From: Streptomyces sclerotialus
Lineage (GTDB): Bacteria; Actinomycetota; Actinomycetes; Streptomycetales; Streptomycetaceae
Assembly: GCA_000719105.1 (NCBI GenBank)
Contig: JODX01000002.1
Location: forward strand, 124,001-188,000
Reading direction: 5' to 3'
Length of the DNA: 64,000 nucleotides
The stretch's first letter is position 1. Each line of letters begins with the position of its first letter. Shown here in pieces: positions 34,633-43,201 of the stretch. The notes under the pieces were generated by a model. The model ran no database searches, was not told where the DNA came from, and saw only the letters and a program-made list of their open reading frames with translations. The position numbers and the translations under genes were made by a program.

Positions 34633-35979
34633 GTGTCTCGGGGCCCGACCCTGATGCCCCCGTCCGCCAAGCGTGTGAACATCGATGGCATGCCGGAAGC
34701 CGCAGCGATGCCAGTCGACAACCCGCGGCCCCCGCGCAAGCTCTACCGCAGCAGCGACGGACGCTGGCTCGGAGGCGTGGCGCGGGGGCTCGCAGGACAC
34801 CTCGGGCTGCCTGTGGCGTGGCTGCGGCTGGTGTTCGTCGGGCTGTTCCTCGCGGACGGTCTGGGCGCGCTGCTGTACGCGGCCTTCTGGTTCTTCGTCC
34901 CGCTCGGTGTGGGCGGCGTCGACAACGACCGCCCACCGACCCTCTCCACCGAGGCCTCGCCGGACGGCCGTCGCAGACTCGTGGCCCGCAAGCCGGACAG
35001 AGGCCAGATAGTCGCCCTGCTCCTCATGGTCGTCGTGGCCATGGTCTTCGTCGGGAACGTGAATCTCGGCGACGGGGCCAAGGCGTACCTGTGGCCGACC
35101 GTGCTGGTCGCCGCCGGCGTCGCCCTGGTCTGGCGGCAGGCCGACAACGCCCGACGGGCTCGCTGGGCCGAGGTGGGCCGGCGCCGGCGGACGGTCACGC
35201 TGCTCCGCACCGTAGGCGGCGTCCTCCTCGTCACCGCGGGCGTCTCCGGGATGTTCGTGCTGCAGGGCTCCGCCGCCCACCTCGGCTCGGTCCTGCAGGC
35301 GGCGCTCGCCGTCCTCGTCGGCATAGTCCTCCTGGCCGGCCCCTATCTCGTCCGCATGACCCAGGACCTCTCCGAGGAGCGCCTCATGCGCATCCGTGCC
35401 CAGGAAAGGGCCGAGGTCGCCGCGCACGTCCATGACTCCGTGCTGCACACGCTGACGCTCATACAGCGCAATGCCGAGAATGCGGGCGAGGTGCGTCGGC
35501 TCGCCCGTGCCCAGGAACGCGACCTGCGCAACTGGCTCTACAAGCCCGAGGGCACCGGCAAGGACGAGGACGACCAGCCCGACACGCTCGCCGAGGCCGT
35601 GAAGCGCAACGCGGCCGAGGTGGAGGACAAGCACGGCGTCCCCATCGAGGTGGTGGTCGTCGGCGACTGCCCACTCGACGAACGGCTGGGCGCACAGATG
35701 CAAGCCGCGCGCGAGGCGATGGTCAACGCCGCCAAGTACGGTGGCGAAGGCGGTGCCGTACAGGTCTTCGCCGAGGTCGAGGGCAGAACGGTCTTCGTGT
35801 CCGTCCGCGACCGCGGACCCGGCTTCGACATGGACGCGATACCCGCCGACCGCATGGGCGTCAGAGAATCGATCATCGGCCGTATGGAGCGCAACGGGGG
35901 TACGGCACGGCTCCGTGCCGTACCCGGCGGTGGCACGGAGGTCGAGCTGGAGATGGAGAGGGCGGAGACTGCGTCATGA
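34633..35979 (+). CDS. PspC-domain sensor histidine kinase (LiaS/NarL type)
   Basis: GTG 34633 is chosen because GGAGGAG lies seven bases upstream. The 448-residue protein has a PspC domain at about 36-95 (KLYRSSDGRWLGGVARGLAGHLGLP) and four more hydrophobic segments. The HisKA_3 helix with phospho-acceptor H267 in AAHVHDSVLHTLTL comes next. The ATPase domain has EAMVNAAKYGG (N-box), DRGPGFDMD (G1) and GGTEVELEME. It would sense membrane stress through the PspC/transmembrane part and phosphorylate the regulator whose ATG overlaps its stop. The match of sensor architecture with the divergent PspC/LiaF-like protein is striking. Confidence 0.93.
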   Translation: MSRGPTLMPPSAKRVNIDGMPEAAAMPVDNPRPPRKLYRSSDGRWLGGVARGLAGHLGLPVAWLRLVFVGLFLADGLGALLYAAFWFFVPLGVGGVDNDRPPTLSTEASPDGRRRLVARKPDRGQIVALLLMVVVAMVFVGNVNLGDGAKAYLWPTVLVAAGVALVWRQADNARRARWAEVGRRRRTVTLLRTVGGVLLVTAGVSGMFVLQGSAAHLGSVLQAALAVLVGIVLLAGPYLVRMTQDLSEERLMRIRAQERAEVAAHVHDSVLHTLTLIQRNAENAGEVRRLARAQERDLRNWLYKPEGTGKDEDDQPDTLAEAVKRNAAEVEDKHGVPIEVVVVGDCPLDERLGAQMQAAREAMVNAAKYGGEGGAVQVFAEVEGRTVFVSVRDRGPGFDMDAIPADRMGVRESIIGRMERNGGTARLRAVPGGGTEVELEMERAETAS

Positions 35980-36767
35980 GCGACGTGTACGGGGCGAGCG
36001 GACCCACCGTGCCGGACGGACCGGGCACCGGCGTCGGTGAACCCGCGCGGGTGGCCGGACCGGCCGCGTCCGGGGAACCCGGGGAGACGGGTGGCTCCGC
36101 GGCCGGGCGGCGTGTGCGGGTCGTGCTGGTCGACGACCACCGCATGTTCCGTACGGGCGTGCAGGCGGAGATCGGGCAGACGGAACACACGGGCGTCGAG
36201 GTGATCGGGGAGGCGGCCGACGTCGACCAGGCGGTCTCCGTGATCACCGCTGCCCGCCCCGAAGTGGTCCTCCTCGACGTGCACCTGCCGGGCGGCGGAG
36301 GGGTCGAAGTGCTGCGGCGCTGCTCGGCTCTGATGGCCGACCCCGAGCAGCCCGTCCGCTTCCTCGCGCTCTCCGTCTCGGACGCGGCCGAGGACGTCAT
36401 CGGGGTCATCCGCGGCGGTGCCCGGGGATATGTGACGAAGACGATCACCGGCTCGGACCTGGTGGACTCGATTTTTCGTGTTCAGGAGGGTGACGCGGTG
36501 TTCTCGCCGAGGCTGGCCGGCTTCGTCCTGGACGCCTTCGCCTCCACGGACGCTCCGCCCGTCGACGAGGACCTCGACCGTCTGACCCAACGGGAACGGG
36601 AGGTGCTGCGCCTCATCGCCCGTGGCTATGCCTACAAGGAGATCGCCAAGCAGCTGTACATCTCCGTCAAGACGGTGGAGTCCCATGTCTCGGCGGTCCT
36701 CCGGAAGCTCCAGCTGTCCAACCGGCACGAGCTGACCCGGTGGGCCACGGCGCGACGCCTGGTGTGA
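35976..36767 (+). CDS. LuxR/NarL-family response regulator
   Basis: The start overlaps the kinase stop (ATGA), which means translational coupling. The 263-residue protein has a disordered N-terminus of about 45 residues. The receiver domain follows (VRVVLVDDHRMFR with acidic pocket, phospho-acceptor D101 in VVLLDVHLPG, lysine in GYVTKTITGSDL). A LuxR helix-turn-helix (LTQREREVLRLIARGYAYKEIAKQLYIS) then fills the last 65 residues. It is the cognate regulator of the upstream kinase and probably acts on genes for the envelope, perhaps including its own divergent promoter. It converges on an NlpC/P60 gene. Confidence 0.94.
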   Translation: MSDVYGASGPTVPDGPGTGVGEPARVAGPAASGEPGETGGSAAGRRVRVVLVDDHRMFRTGVQAEIGQTEHTGVEVIGEAADVDQAVSVITAARPEVVLLDVHLPGGGGVEVLRRCSALMADPEQPVRFLALSVSDAAEDVIGVIRGGARGYVTKTITGSDLVDSIFRVQEGDAVFSPRLAGFVLDAFASTDAPPVDEDLDRLTQREREVLRLIARGYAYKEIAKQLYISVKTVESHVSAVLRKLQLSNRHELTRWATARRLV

Positions 36768-36831
36768 GGGGAGCACGGTCGCCGCGCCGCCCTTCGCTGT
36801 TCTTCTCCGTCGGTCTGCTCGCGAGCGCGCC

Positions 36832-37908
36832 TCACACCACCCGAGTGGCCGCCGCGAACGGCATCTCGTCGATGGGGGCGACGCGTACCGGGGCCGACGG
36901 GTTCGGCGCGTGGATCATCCTGCCGTTGCCCACATAGACGCCGACATGACTGATCCCGGAGTAGAAGAACACCAGGTCACCCGGTAGCAGTTGGGACCGC
37001 TCGATCCGTCGGCCCGCGGCGATCTGCGCATACGTCGTCCTGGGCAGGGACACCCCGGCCGAGCGGTACGCCGCCTGGACGAGCCCTGAGCAGTCGAAGG
37101 CATCGGGGCCGGTCGCGCCCCACACGTAGGGGCTGCCGAGTTTGCTGTACACGTACGCGAGCGCGGCCGCGGCGCGGGAGTTGGGAGCCTGTGCCGCGGA
37201 GGACGCCTCAGGGACGGTCCCCGGGGCACGTAGCGGGGAGGAGGCCGAGGAGCGCGAGGAACGCTGCACGGAACCCGTCGCGGACCACCGCGCCCGTTCG
37301 TCCTCCGGCAGCCTCGCCAGCAGCCGTCGGGCCTCGGCGAGCTTGCCGGTGATCGTCTCCTTGTGGCGCTTGAGCTCCGCCTGCCGGGACTCGAGGGCGG
37401 CCAGTTCGATACGGGCGGCGCCCCGCAGCTGTTCGAGCTCCCGCAGCTGCTTTCGTACGCCGGTCACGTCCGCTGCCTGCCGGTGGTTCAGCCGCTCGGT
37501 GAACGCCGCGCCCGCCAGGTAACGCTCCGGATCACCGGAGAGCGCCAGCTGCCACGCCGGATCGAGGCCGTCGCCGCGGTACTGGGCGGCTGCGTACGAG
37601 CCCAGCTCCTCCCTGGCGGAGTCGAGGCGTTCGGTGCGGCGCGCCGCCTCGTCCCTCAGGTCGTTCAGCCGCTCCTGAGCCTTGCCGGTCCTCTCCTTCG
37701 CGCCGTTGTACCTCTCGGTGGCGATCTCCGCTTCCTCGTACAGCTCGTTCACCCTGGACTCCACCTGCGGTGGGGTGAGCTGCGGGTCGGCGTGCCCGGT
37801 ACCGTCGAAGCCGGTCGCGCTCGCCGCGCCCGCCAGAGCGATGGTGGCGGCGGTACGGACCGTGCTGTCGTTGAGTGGGCGCTTTCTGGGCCTGCGATGC
37901 GCTGCCAC
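36832..37908 (-). CDS. Secreted NlpC/P60 peptidoglycan endopeptidase (RipA-like)
   Basis: The 358-residue protein has a basic signal region (1-40), a coiled-coil domain of about 160 residues (SRVNELYEEAEIATERYN onward), a Ser-rich linker and a C-terminal NlpC/P60 domain. The catalytic triad is C273 (FDCSGLV), H321 (ISHVGVYVG) and H333 (MIHAPNP). The enzyme cuts the stem peptide of peptidoglycan, typically between D-Glu and diaminopimelate, and the coiled coil usually holds it inactive. It has no ydaO-type leader, unlike its close paralogue at 38768-39949. Instead a 13-bp hairpin lies 60 bases upstream of its start. Confidence 0.92.
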   Translation of the reverse strand: MAAHRRPRKRPLNDSTVRTAATIALAGAASATGFDGTGHADPQLTPPQVESRVNELYEEAEIATERYNGAKERTGKAQERLNDLRDEAARRTERLDSAREELGSYAAAQYRGDGLDPAWQLALSGDPERYLAGAAFTERLNHRQAADVTGVRKQLRELEQLRGAARIELAALESRQAELKRHKETITGKLAEARRLLARLPEDERARWSATGSVQRSSRSSASSPLRAPGTVPEASSAAQAPNSRAAAALAYVYSKLGSPYVWGATGPDAFDCSGLVQAAYRSAGVSLPRTTYAQIAAGRRIERSQLLPGDLVFFYSGISHVGVYVGNGRMIHAPNPSAPVRVAPIDEMPFAAATRVV

Positions 37909-38307
37909 CTGGACGTCATGTCCTCTCGTACGAGCGCGACCGCCGTACGGAGCCGACGGTCCATGTGTCCGGCGGCGGCCTGCACAGGGGGAGCGGGCCG
38001 CCGCCGGACCTTCTCGGCGGTGGTGGCCGACCGGCCGCCCCTGGCCCGGGCGGCGGTGAGGAGCCGGTCACCTGCTGAAGGACGCTAAACCTGACTGTGA
38101 CGGCTTGGTAACGCCATGTACGGAATTGCCCTGCTCCGACTGCGGATGACGGCGCCTGACCGGGCTCCCGACCTGATGCCACCGGCTTCACGGGGCTCGC
38201 TGACCGAAGTGCCGGTTCGAAGCCGAGGGAGAGGTCTGCGGTGCTATGGGCACGGTCGCGGGGCCGGTACCGACCGGCGGACAGACCGCGGACTAGGCTC
38301 CAGCCCC
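37909..38307. other. Divergent region upstream of NlpC/P60 gene
   Basis: The gap of 399 bases includes the 13-bp hairpin described separately. The plus-strand membrane protein starts at 38308. I see no c-di-AMP riboswitch motifs in it. Confidence 0.45.
37968..38008 (-). promoter_or_regulatory. Strong leader hairpin upstream of NlpC/P60 gene
   Basis: TCCGGCGGCGGCC (37968-37980) pairs perfectly with GGCCGCCGCCGGA (37996-38008) around a 15-base purine-rich loop. It lies 60 bases before the minus-strand ATG. It could be a leader attenuator or, as a simple alternative, a terminator for an unseen transcript. Confidence 0.45.
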
Positions 38308-38661
38308 ATGGACGTACTCATCCATCTCTTCGTCGCCCTGCACATCATCGGCATCGCCGCCCTCCTCGGTGGCTTCCTCACCCAGATGAAGGCGATGGGC
38401 CAGGGCACGGCCCGTTTCGTCCCCGGGATGCTGCACGGCGCGCTGACCATGCTCGTCACCGGCGTCGTACTCGTCGGCCTCAACCAGGCCGACGACCACA
38501 GCGTCAACAACATCAAGATCGGCGTGAAGCTGGCTCTGCTGATCGTGATCCTGGGGCTCGTGTACGTGAAGCGGGACGAGGAGAAGGTGGACAAGGGGGT
38601 GTTCGGGCTGGTGGGCGCGCTCACCACGGCGAACGTCTTCATCGCGGCGCTCTGGACCTGA
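38308..38661 (+). CDS. Small integral membrane protein
   Basis: The 117-residue protein starts at ATG 38308 and has four hydrophobic segments (MDVLIHLFVALHIIGIAALL, then around 46-63, 75-92 and 100-117). A conserved GGFLTQMKAMGQG loop and KRDEEKVDKG near the end face the cytoplasm or outside. No function is known to me. A bidirectional hairpin separates it from the convergent NlpC/P60 gene. Confidence 0.8.
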   Translation: MDVLIHLFVALHIIGIAALLGGFLTQMKAMGQGTARFVPGMLHGALTMLVTGVVLVGLNQADDHSVNNIKIGVKLALLIVILGLVYVKRDEEKVDKGVFGLVGALTTANVFIAALWT

Positions 38662-38733
38662 GCGGCCCGGACCGCTGTCCGTCCCGGGCGCCGGCCCGCT
38701 GTCCGTCCCGCTCGCCGGCCCGGGTCGTTCCCG

Positions 38734-38762
38734 GTCGCCGGGCGCGTGGTGCGCCCGGCGAC
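38734..38762. terminator. Bidirectional 12-bp hairpin terminator
   Basis: GTCGCCGGGCGC pairs perfectly with GCGCCCGGCGAC around GTGGT. It lies 6 bases beyond the stop of the minus-strand NlpC/P60 gene and serves convergent genes. Confidence 0.8.
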
Positions 38763-38767
38763 GCCGT

Positions 38768-39949
38768 TCACGCCGGGCGCACCACGCTGTGGATCGACGC
38801 CTCTCCGTCGTAGTAGATCGACTCTTCGCGCACATACGCCCCCGGCTTGGGCGCGTGGATCATCATGCCGTTGCCGATGTAGAGGCCGACGTGGGTGATG
38901 TCGTCGTAGAAGAAGACCAGGTCACCGGGTTCGGCATCGGAGAGGGAGACCGTCGTGCCCGCCTCCACCTGGTCGTACGTCGTACGCGGGAGGTCGACGC
39001 CGGCGGCCTTCCAGGCGGCCTGGGTGAGGCCTGAACAGTCGTAGGACCCGGGACCGGTCGCGCCCCAGACGTACGGCTTGCCGATCTGGGAACGGGCGAA
39101 GGCCAGGGCCTTGGCGGCCTTCGTGCCGTAGGCGGAGTCATCGCCTGTGGCGGCGCTGCCGGCGTCGGCGCCGCTCTCCGATGCGGTTCCGGTTCCCTGC
39201 GCGGTGCTCTGCTCCCGCGCCGTCTCCTCCTCCTGCTCGGCCGCGGCTGCCTGCTGCCGCGCCAGCTCGGCCGCCCTGCGCTCGGCCTCCTCCTGCTTCT
39301 CCTTCTCGATCGCCGCCAGCCGGGCCTTCTCCTCGGCGGTCAGCCGGGACAGCAGCTCGCGTGCCTCGGTGAGTTTCGTCTGGACCTTGGTCTTGGACGA
39401 CTTCAGCGTTTCCTGCGACTCGGTGAGCGTCTCCAGGCTCGCGGCCGCCTCCTTGCGCTTGTGCGCCGTCTCGGCCTGCTGGTCGATGTAGTCGTCGACC
39501 ACGATCTGCTGCCGGGCGGTGAGGCGGTCCGTCAGCTGGTTCTGGTCGAAGTAGTCCTGGGGGTTGTCGGCGAGCAGCAGGGAGGCCGTTCCGGGGGCGG
39601 CCGCCCCCGTGCGGTACTGGGCGGCCGCGAAGGTGCCCAGCTTGTCCCGCGCCTCGTTGAGCTTCTCCGTGCGCTGGGCGACGTCGTCGAGGAGGGCGTC
39701 GACGTGCTTCTTCTGCTCGGCCGTCCTCTCCTTGGCCGCGTTGTACTTCTCGGTGGCGCTCTCGGCCTGGCGGTACAGGTCGTCGACCTTCTTCTCGACC
39801 TCTTCGAGGCTCGGCCGGTCGTCGGCCGCGGGCGCGGCGTTCGCCGTCTGGGCGAGGAGGGCCACGGAGGTAAGGGCCGCCGTCGCGAGGGCGGGGGTCC
39901 GTATGCCTGCGCGCGTCCGGACGGGACGTGGCTTTCGGTGCGGCGCCAT
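38768..39949 (-). CDS. Secreted NlpC/P60 peptidoglycan endopeptidase with c-di-AMP riboswitch leader
   Basis: The 393-residue protein has a signal peptide cut after ANA (residue 38), a long coiled coil (about 45-245, rich in Glu/Lys/Ala), an Ala/Gly/Ser linker and the NlpC/P60 domain. The catalytic residues are C305 (YDCSGLT), H353 (ITHVGLYIG) and H365 (MIHAPKPG). It is a near paralogue of the 36832-37908 gene and would trim peptidoglycan stem peptides during growth or sporulation. The mRNA leader has the conserved core of the ydaO-yuaA riboswitch, so its expression should fall when c-di-AMP is high. This is typical of cell-wall hydrolase genes in Streptomyces. Confidence 0.94.
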   Translation of the reverse strand: MAPHRKPRPVRTRAGIRTPALATAALTSVALLAQTANAAPAADDRPSLEEVEKKVDDLYRQAESATEKYNAAKERTAEQKKHVDALLDDVAQRTEKLNEARDKLGTFAAAQYRTGAAAPGTASLLLADNPQDYFDQNQLTDRLTARQQIVVDDYIDQQAETAHKRKEAAASLETLTESQETLKSSKTKVQTKLTEARELLSRLTAEEKARLAAIEKEKQEEAERRAAELARQQAAAAEQEEETAREQSTAQGTGTASESGADAGSAATGDDSAYGTKAAKALAFARSQIGKPYVWGATGPGSYDCSGLTQAAWKAAGVDLPRTTYDQVEAGTTVSLSDAEPGDLVFFYDDITHVGLYIGNGMMIHAPKPGAYVREESIYYDGEASIHSVVRPA

Positions 39950-39963
39950 GGGGAGGCGGCTCC

Positions 39964-40135
39964 TTCCGTCGTCCGCCTACCGGGTTAGCTGTCGGATTCG
40001 GGCGTTCGGAAGGTGTGCCCTACGGTCCGTGCCGCGTACGACAGACACGGCGGCCGGACCGATTCACCCCAAGGTCGGTGGGTCCCCGGCTCCGGCACCC
40101 GCGAGGGCGCGCCGGACTCGGCGGAGGCTGCCCGG
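39964..40135 (-). ncRNA. c-di-AMP riboswitch (ydaO-yuaA type)
   Basis: On the minus strand the leader of the NlpC/P60 gene contains GACCTTGGGGTGAATCGG (plus coordinates 40059-40076), then CCGTAGGG, then GAATCCGACAGCTAACCCGG running into TAGGC (39975-39987 for TAACCCGGTAGGC). These are the family's conserved core in the right order and spacing. A P1-like pairing of CTCCGCC with GGCGGAC closes the element. The class binds c-di-AMP and switches gene expression off. Confidence 0.88.
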
Positions 40136-40578
40136 CCCGGCGTCGTTCGCCGGTTCGGTCGGGCCGCCGTCGAGCACGCTAGCCAACGCGTGCGGCTCCT
40201 GTGAAGGTTGGTGTGCGATATGCCCGATACATTTTCGTGACCTTGGCCCGGGGCCTCGCGGTCGGCGCCGGGGACCGGAGTGTATGCAGTGGAACGTCCT
40301 CGATCGGCCACCTGGGATCGTTCGCTCCCGGTTCTTCCTCGCTCGGTGACCCTCCGCACGTGTCGTACGCCACGTGCACGCCGCGCGGAGCCGGCCGTCA
40401 GGTATCAGGAACCGCTCTCACCAGGCACGACATCACTCCCTGCGGTGCGACGCGCCTGCCCGGGGCCACGGAGCGTGCCGGCGCGGACGCCCTGGTGCAC
40501 CTCCGGGGCAGCCCCGCGAAGCCCCAGTTTCCGAGGCGGCCCCTGCATGTCGGTGGGGCCGCCTAGACTCGTAGAGCG
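40136..40578. other. Intergenic region between riboswitch and pcrA
   Basis: The promoter of the riboswitch transcript and that of pcrA should lie in these 443 bases. I see no structure or motif that I can name. Confidence 0.4.
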
Positions 40579-43089
40579 ATGAGCAGCCTCTTTGACGACA
40601 GCTTCCTGGCGGACCTCCAGGCCCCGCGGGCCCACGAGGAAGAGCTTCCGCCGCCGCCCGAGGACGATCACGTACCGGAGCCGCTTCCGGACGATCTGTT
40701 CGGCGGGAAGTTCGACGTGCCGCCGGACGGGCGGGACGCCTCCCGCCCGGGCGGAGCCGAGAGCGGGGGAGCGTACTACCGCGACGGCGCGCCCCGGCCC
40801 GTCCTCGACTCCGCGGCCCTGCTGGAGGGGCTGAACGACAACCAGCGCGCGGCGGTCGTCCACGCGGGCTCCCCCCTGCTCATCGTGGCCGGCGCCGGGT
40901 CCGGCAAGACCCGCGTCCTCACGCACCGCATCGCGTACCTGCTGTCCGAGCGGGGCGTCCACCCCGGCCAGATCCTCGCGATCACCTTCACCAACAAGGC
41001 CGCGGGCGAGATGAAGGAGCGGGTCGAGCAGCTCGTCGGCCCGCGGGCGCACGCGATGTGGGTGATGACCTTCCACAGCGCCTGCGTACGGATCCTGCGG
41101 CGCGAGAGCAAGAGGCTCGGCTTCACGTCGTCGTTCTCGATCTACGACGCCGCCGACAGCAAGCGGCTGATGGCCCTGGTCTGCCGTGACCTGGATCTCG
41201 ACCCCAAGCGCTTCCCGCCCAAGTCCTTCAGCGCCAAGATCTCCAACCTGAAGAACGAGCTGATCGACGAGGAGGACTTCGCCGCCCAGGCCGCCGACGG
41301 CTTCGAGAAGACCCTCGCCCAGGCGTACGCGCTCTACCAGTCGCGCCTGCGCGAGGCCAACGCGCTCGACTTCGACGACCTGATCATGACGACGGTCAAT
41401 CTGCTGCGTGCCTTCCCGGACGTGGCCGAGCACTACCGCCGCCGCTTCCGCCATGTGCTCGTGGACGAGTACCAGGACACCAACCACGCGCAGTACGCCC
41501 TGGTCAGGGAGCTGGTGGGCCCCGCGGGCGGTGGTGAGGGGAACGGCGGGGACCAGGACCCCGCCGAACTGTGCGTCGTGGGTGACGCCGACCAGTCGAT
41601 CTACGCCTTCCGCGGTGCCACCATCCGCAACATCCTCCAGTTCGAGGAGGACTACCCGGACGCGACGACGATCCTGCTGGAGCAGAACTACCGCTCCACC
41701 CAGACGATCCTCTCCGCGGCCAACGCGGTCATCGAGCGCAACGAGTCCCGCCGTCCCAAGAATCTGTGGACCAACGCCGGCGAGGGCGCCCGGATCACCG
41801 GCTACGTCGCCGACACCGAACACGACGAGGCCCAGTTCGTCGCCGAGGAGATAGACCGTCTGACGGACGCGGGCGAGGCCAAGGCCGGCGACATGGCGGT
41901 CTTCTACCGCACGAACGCCCAGTCCCGTGTCTTCGAAGAGGTCTTCATCCGCGTCGGCCTGCCCTACAAGGTCGTCGGCGGTGTCCGCTTCTACGAGCGC
42001 AAGGAGGTCCGGGACGTTCTCGCGTACCTCCGGGTCCTGGCCAACCCGGAGGACTCGGTTCCGCTGCGCCGCATCCTGAACGTCCCCAAGCGCGGCATCG
42101 GCGAGCGCGCCGAAGCCATGGTCGACGCCCTCGCTCAGCGCGAGAAGATCAGCTTCCCGCAGGCGCTGCGGCGCGTGGACGAGGCGTACGGCATGGCCGC
42201 GCGCTCCACGAACGCCGTCAAGCGGTTCAACACGCTGATGGAGGAGCTGCGCACGATCGTCGAGTCCGGCGCGGGCCCGGCGACCGTCCTGGAGGCCGTT
42301 CTCGAGCGCACCGGTTACCTGGCCGAGCTGCAGGCATCGACCGACCCGCAGGACGAGACCCGCATCGAGAACCTCCAGGAGCTCGCCGCCGTGGCGCTGG
42401 AGTTCGAGCAGGAGCGCGGGGAGGACGAGCAGGTGTCGCTGGCCGACTTCCTGGAGCAGGTCGCTCTGGTCGCCGACTCCGACCAGATCCCCGACGAGGA
42501 CGAGGACGGCTCGGGCGTCATCACGCTGATGACCCTGCACACCGCCAAGGGCCTGGAGTTCCCGGTCGTCTTCCTCACCGGCATGGAGGACGGCGTCTTC
42601 CCGCACATGCGTGCCCTCGGCCAGACCAAGGAACTGGAGGAGGAGCGCCGGCTCGCGTACGTGGGCATCACACGCGCGCGTGAGCGGCTCTACCTCACCC
42701 GCTCGACCATGCGCAGCGCCTGGGGCCAGCCCTCGTACAACCCGCCGTCCCGTTTCCTGGAGGAGATCCCGGCGGCGCACCTGGACTGGAAGCGCACGGG
42801 CGGGACCGGCCCCGCCGCCTCCGGGCCGGTGTCGGGGATCGCGGCCTCCCTGTCGTCGTCGCGCTCCCGTTCGTCGGCGTCGGGCGCGTCCGGTTTCGCG
42901 ACGCGCCGCGCCACCGAGAAGCCCGTGGTGGCACTGGCGGTCGGTGACCGTGTGACCCACGACCAGTTCGGTCTCGGCACCGTCGTCGGCGTCAAGGGCA
43001 CGGGGGCGAACGCCGAGGCGACGATCGACTTCGGCGACACCAAGCCCAAGCGCCTGCTGCTGCGGTACGCGCCGGTGGAGAAGCTCTAG
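40579..43089 (+). CDS. pcrA: ATP-dependent DNA helicase PcrA/UvrD (SF1)
   Basis: The start at 40579 (MSSLFDDSFLADL) gives 836 residues, longer than E. coli UvrD because of an acidic Pro-rich N-terminus of about 80 residues. The Q-motif LNDNQRAAV and Walker A AGAGSGKT (104-111) are followed by motif Ia TFTNKAAGEMKER, motif II VDEYQDTNHAQY, motif III VVGDADQSIYAFRGA, motif IV and motif VI YVGITRARERLYLT. The C-terminus (VGDRVTHDQFGLGTVVGVKG to APVEKL) is the Tudor-like RNA-polymerase-binding domain. PcrA moves 3'-5' on DNA, acts in nucleotide excision repair and rescues stalled polymerase. It is monocistronic, with a strong hairpin after it. Confidence 0.96.
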   Translation: MSSLFDDSFLADLQAPRAHEEELPPPPEDDHVPEPLPDDLFGGKFDVPPDGRDASRPGGAESGGAYYRDGAPRPVLDSAALLEGLNDNQRAAVVHAGSPLLIVAGAGSGKTRVLTHRIAYLLSERGVHPGQILAITFTNKAAGEMKERVEQLVGPRAHAMWVMTFHSACVRILRRESKRLGFTSSFSIYDAADSKRLMALVCRDLDLDPKRFPPKSFSAKISNLKNELIDEEDFAAQAADGFEKTLAQAYALYQSRLREANALDFDDLIMTTVNLLRAFPDVAEHYRRRFRHVLVDEYQDTNHAQYALVRELVGPAGGGEGNGGDQDPAELCVVGDADQSIYAFRGATIRNILQFEEDYPDATTILLEQNYRSTQTILSAANAVIERNESRRPKNLWTNAGEGARITGYVADTEHDEAQFVAEEIDRLTDAGEAKAGDMAVFYRTNAQSRVFEEVFIRVGLPYKVVGGVRFYERKEVRDVLAYLRVLANPEDSVPLRRILNVPKRGIGERAEAMVDALAQREKISFPQALRRVDEAYGMAARSTNAVKRFNTLMEELRTIVESGAGPATVLEAVLERTGYLAELQASTDPQDETRIENLQELAAVALEFEQERGEDEQVSLADFLEQVALVADSDQIPDEDEDGSGVITLMTLHTAKGLEFPVVFLTGMEDGVFPHMRALGQTKELEEERRLAYVGITRARERLYLTRSTMRSAWGQPSYNPPSRFLEEIPAAHLDWKRTGGTGPAASGPVSGIAASLSSSRSRSSASGASGFATRRATEKPVVALAVGDRVTHDQFGLGTVVGVKGTGANAEATIDFGDTKPKRLLLRYAPVEKL

Positions 43090-43132
43090 AGGCCCGGGCG
43101 GCAAGCCCGAACGCGGCGACGAACGCACAGAA

Positions 43133-43174
43133 GGGAGGCCGGGACCCGCTCAACAGCGGGTCTCCCGGTCTCCC
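43133..43174. terminator. Bidirectional terminator between pcrA and M23 gene
   Basis: GGGAGGCCGGGACCCGCT (43133-43150) pairs with AGCGGGTCTCCCGGTCTCCC (43155-43174) with two bulged bases and a CAAC loop. The genes on both sides converge on it. Confidence 0.75.
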
Positions 43175-43201
43175 TCCAATGGCTTACGCCTCGCGCCTGC
43201 C

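Noticed and set aside
37909..38200. A second c-di-AMP riboswitch before the other NlpC/P60 gene
   Set aside because: The conserved GGGGTGAATC and CAGCTAACCCGGTAGGC elements are absent on both strands.
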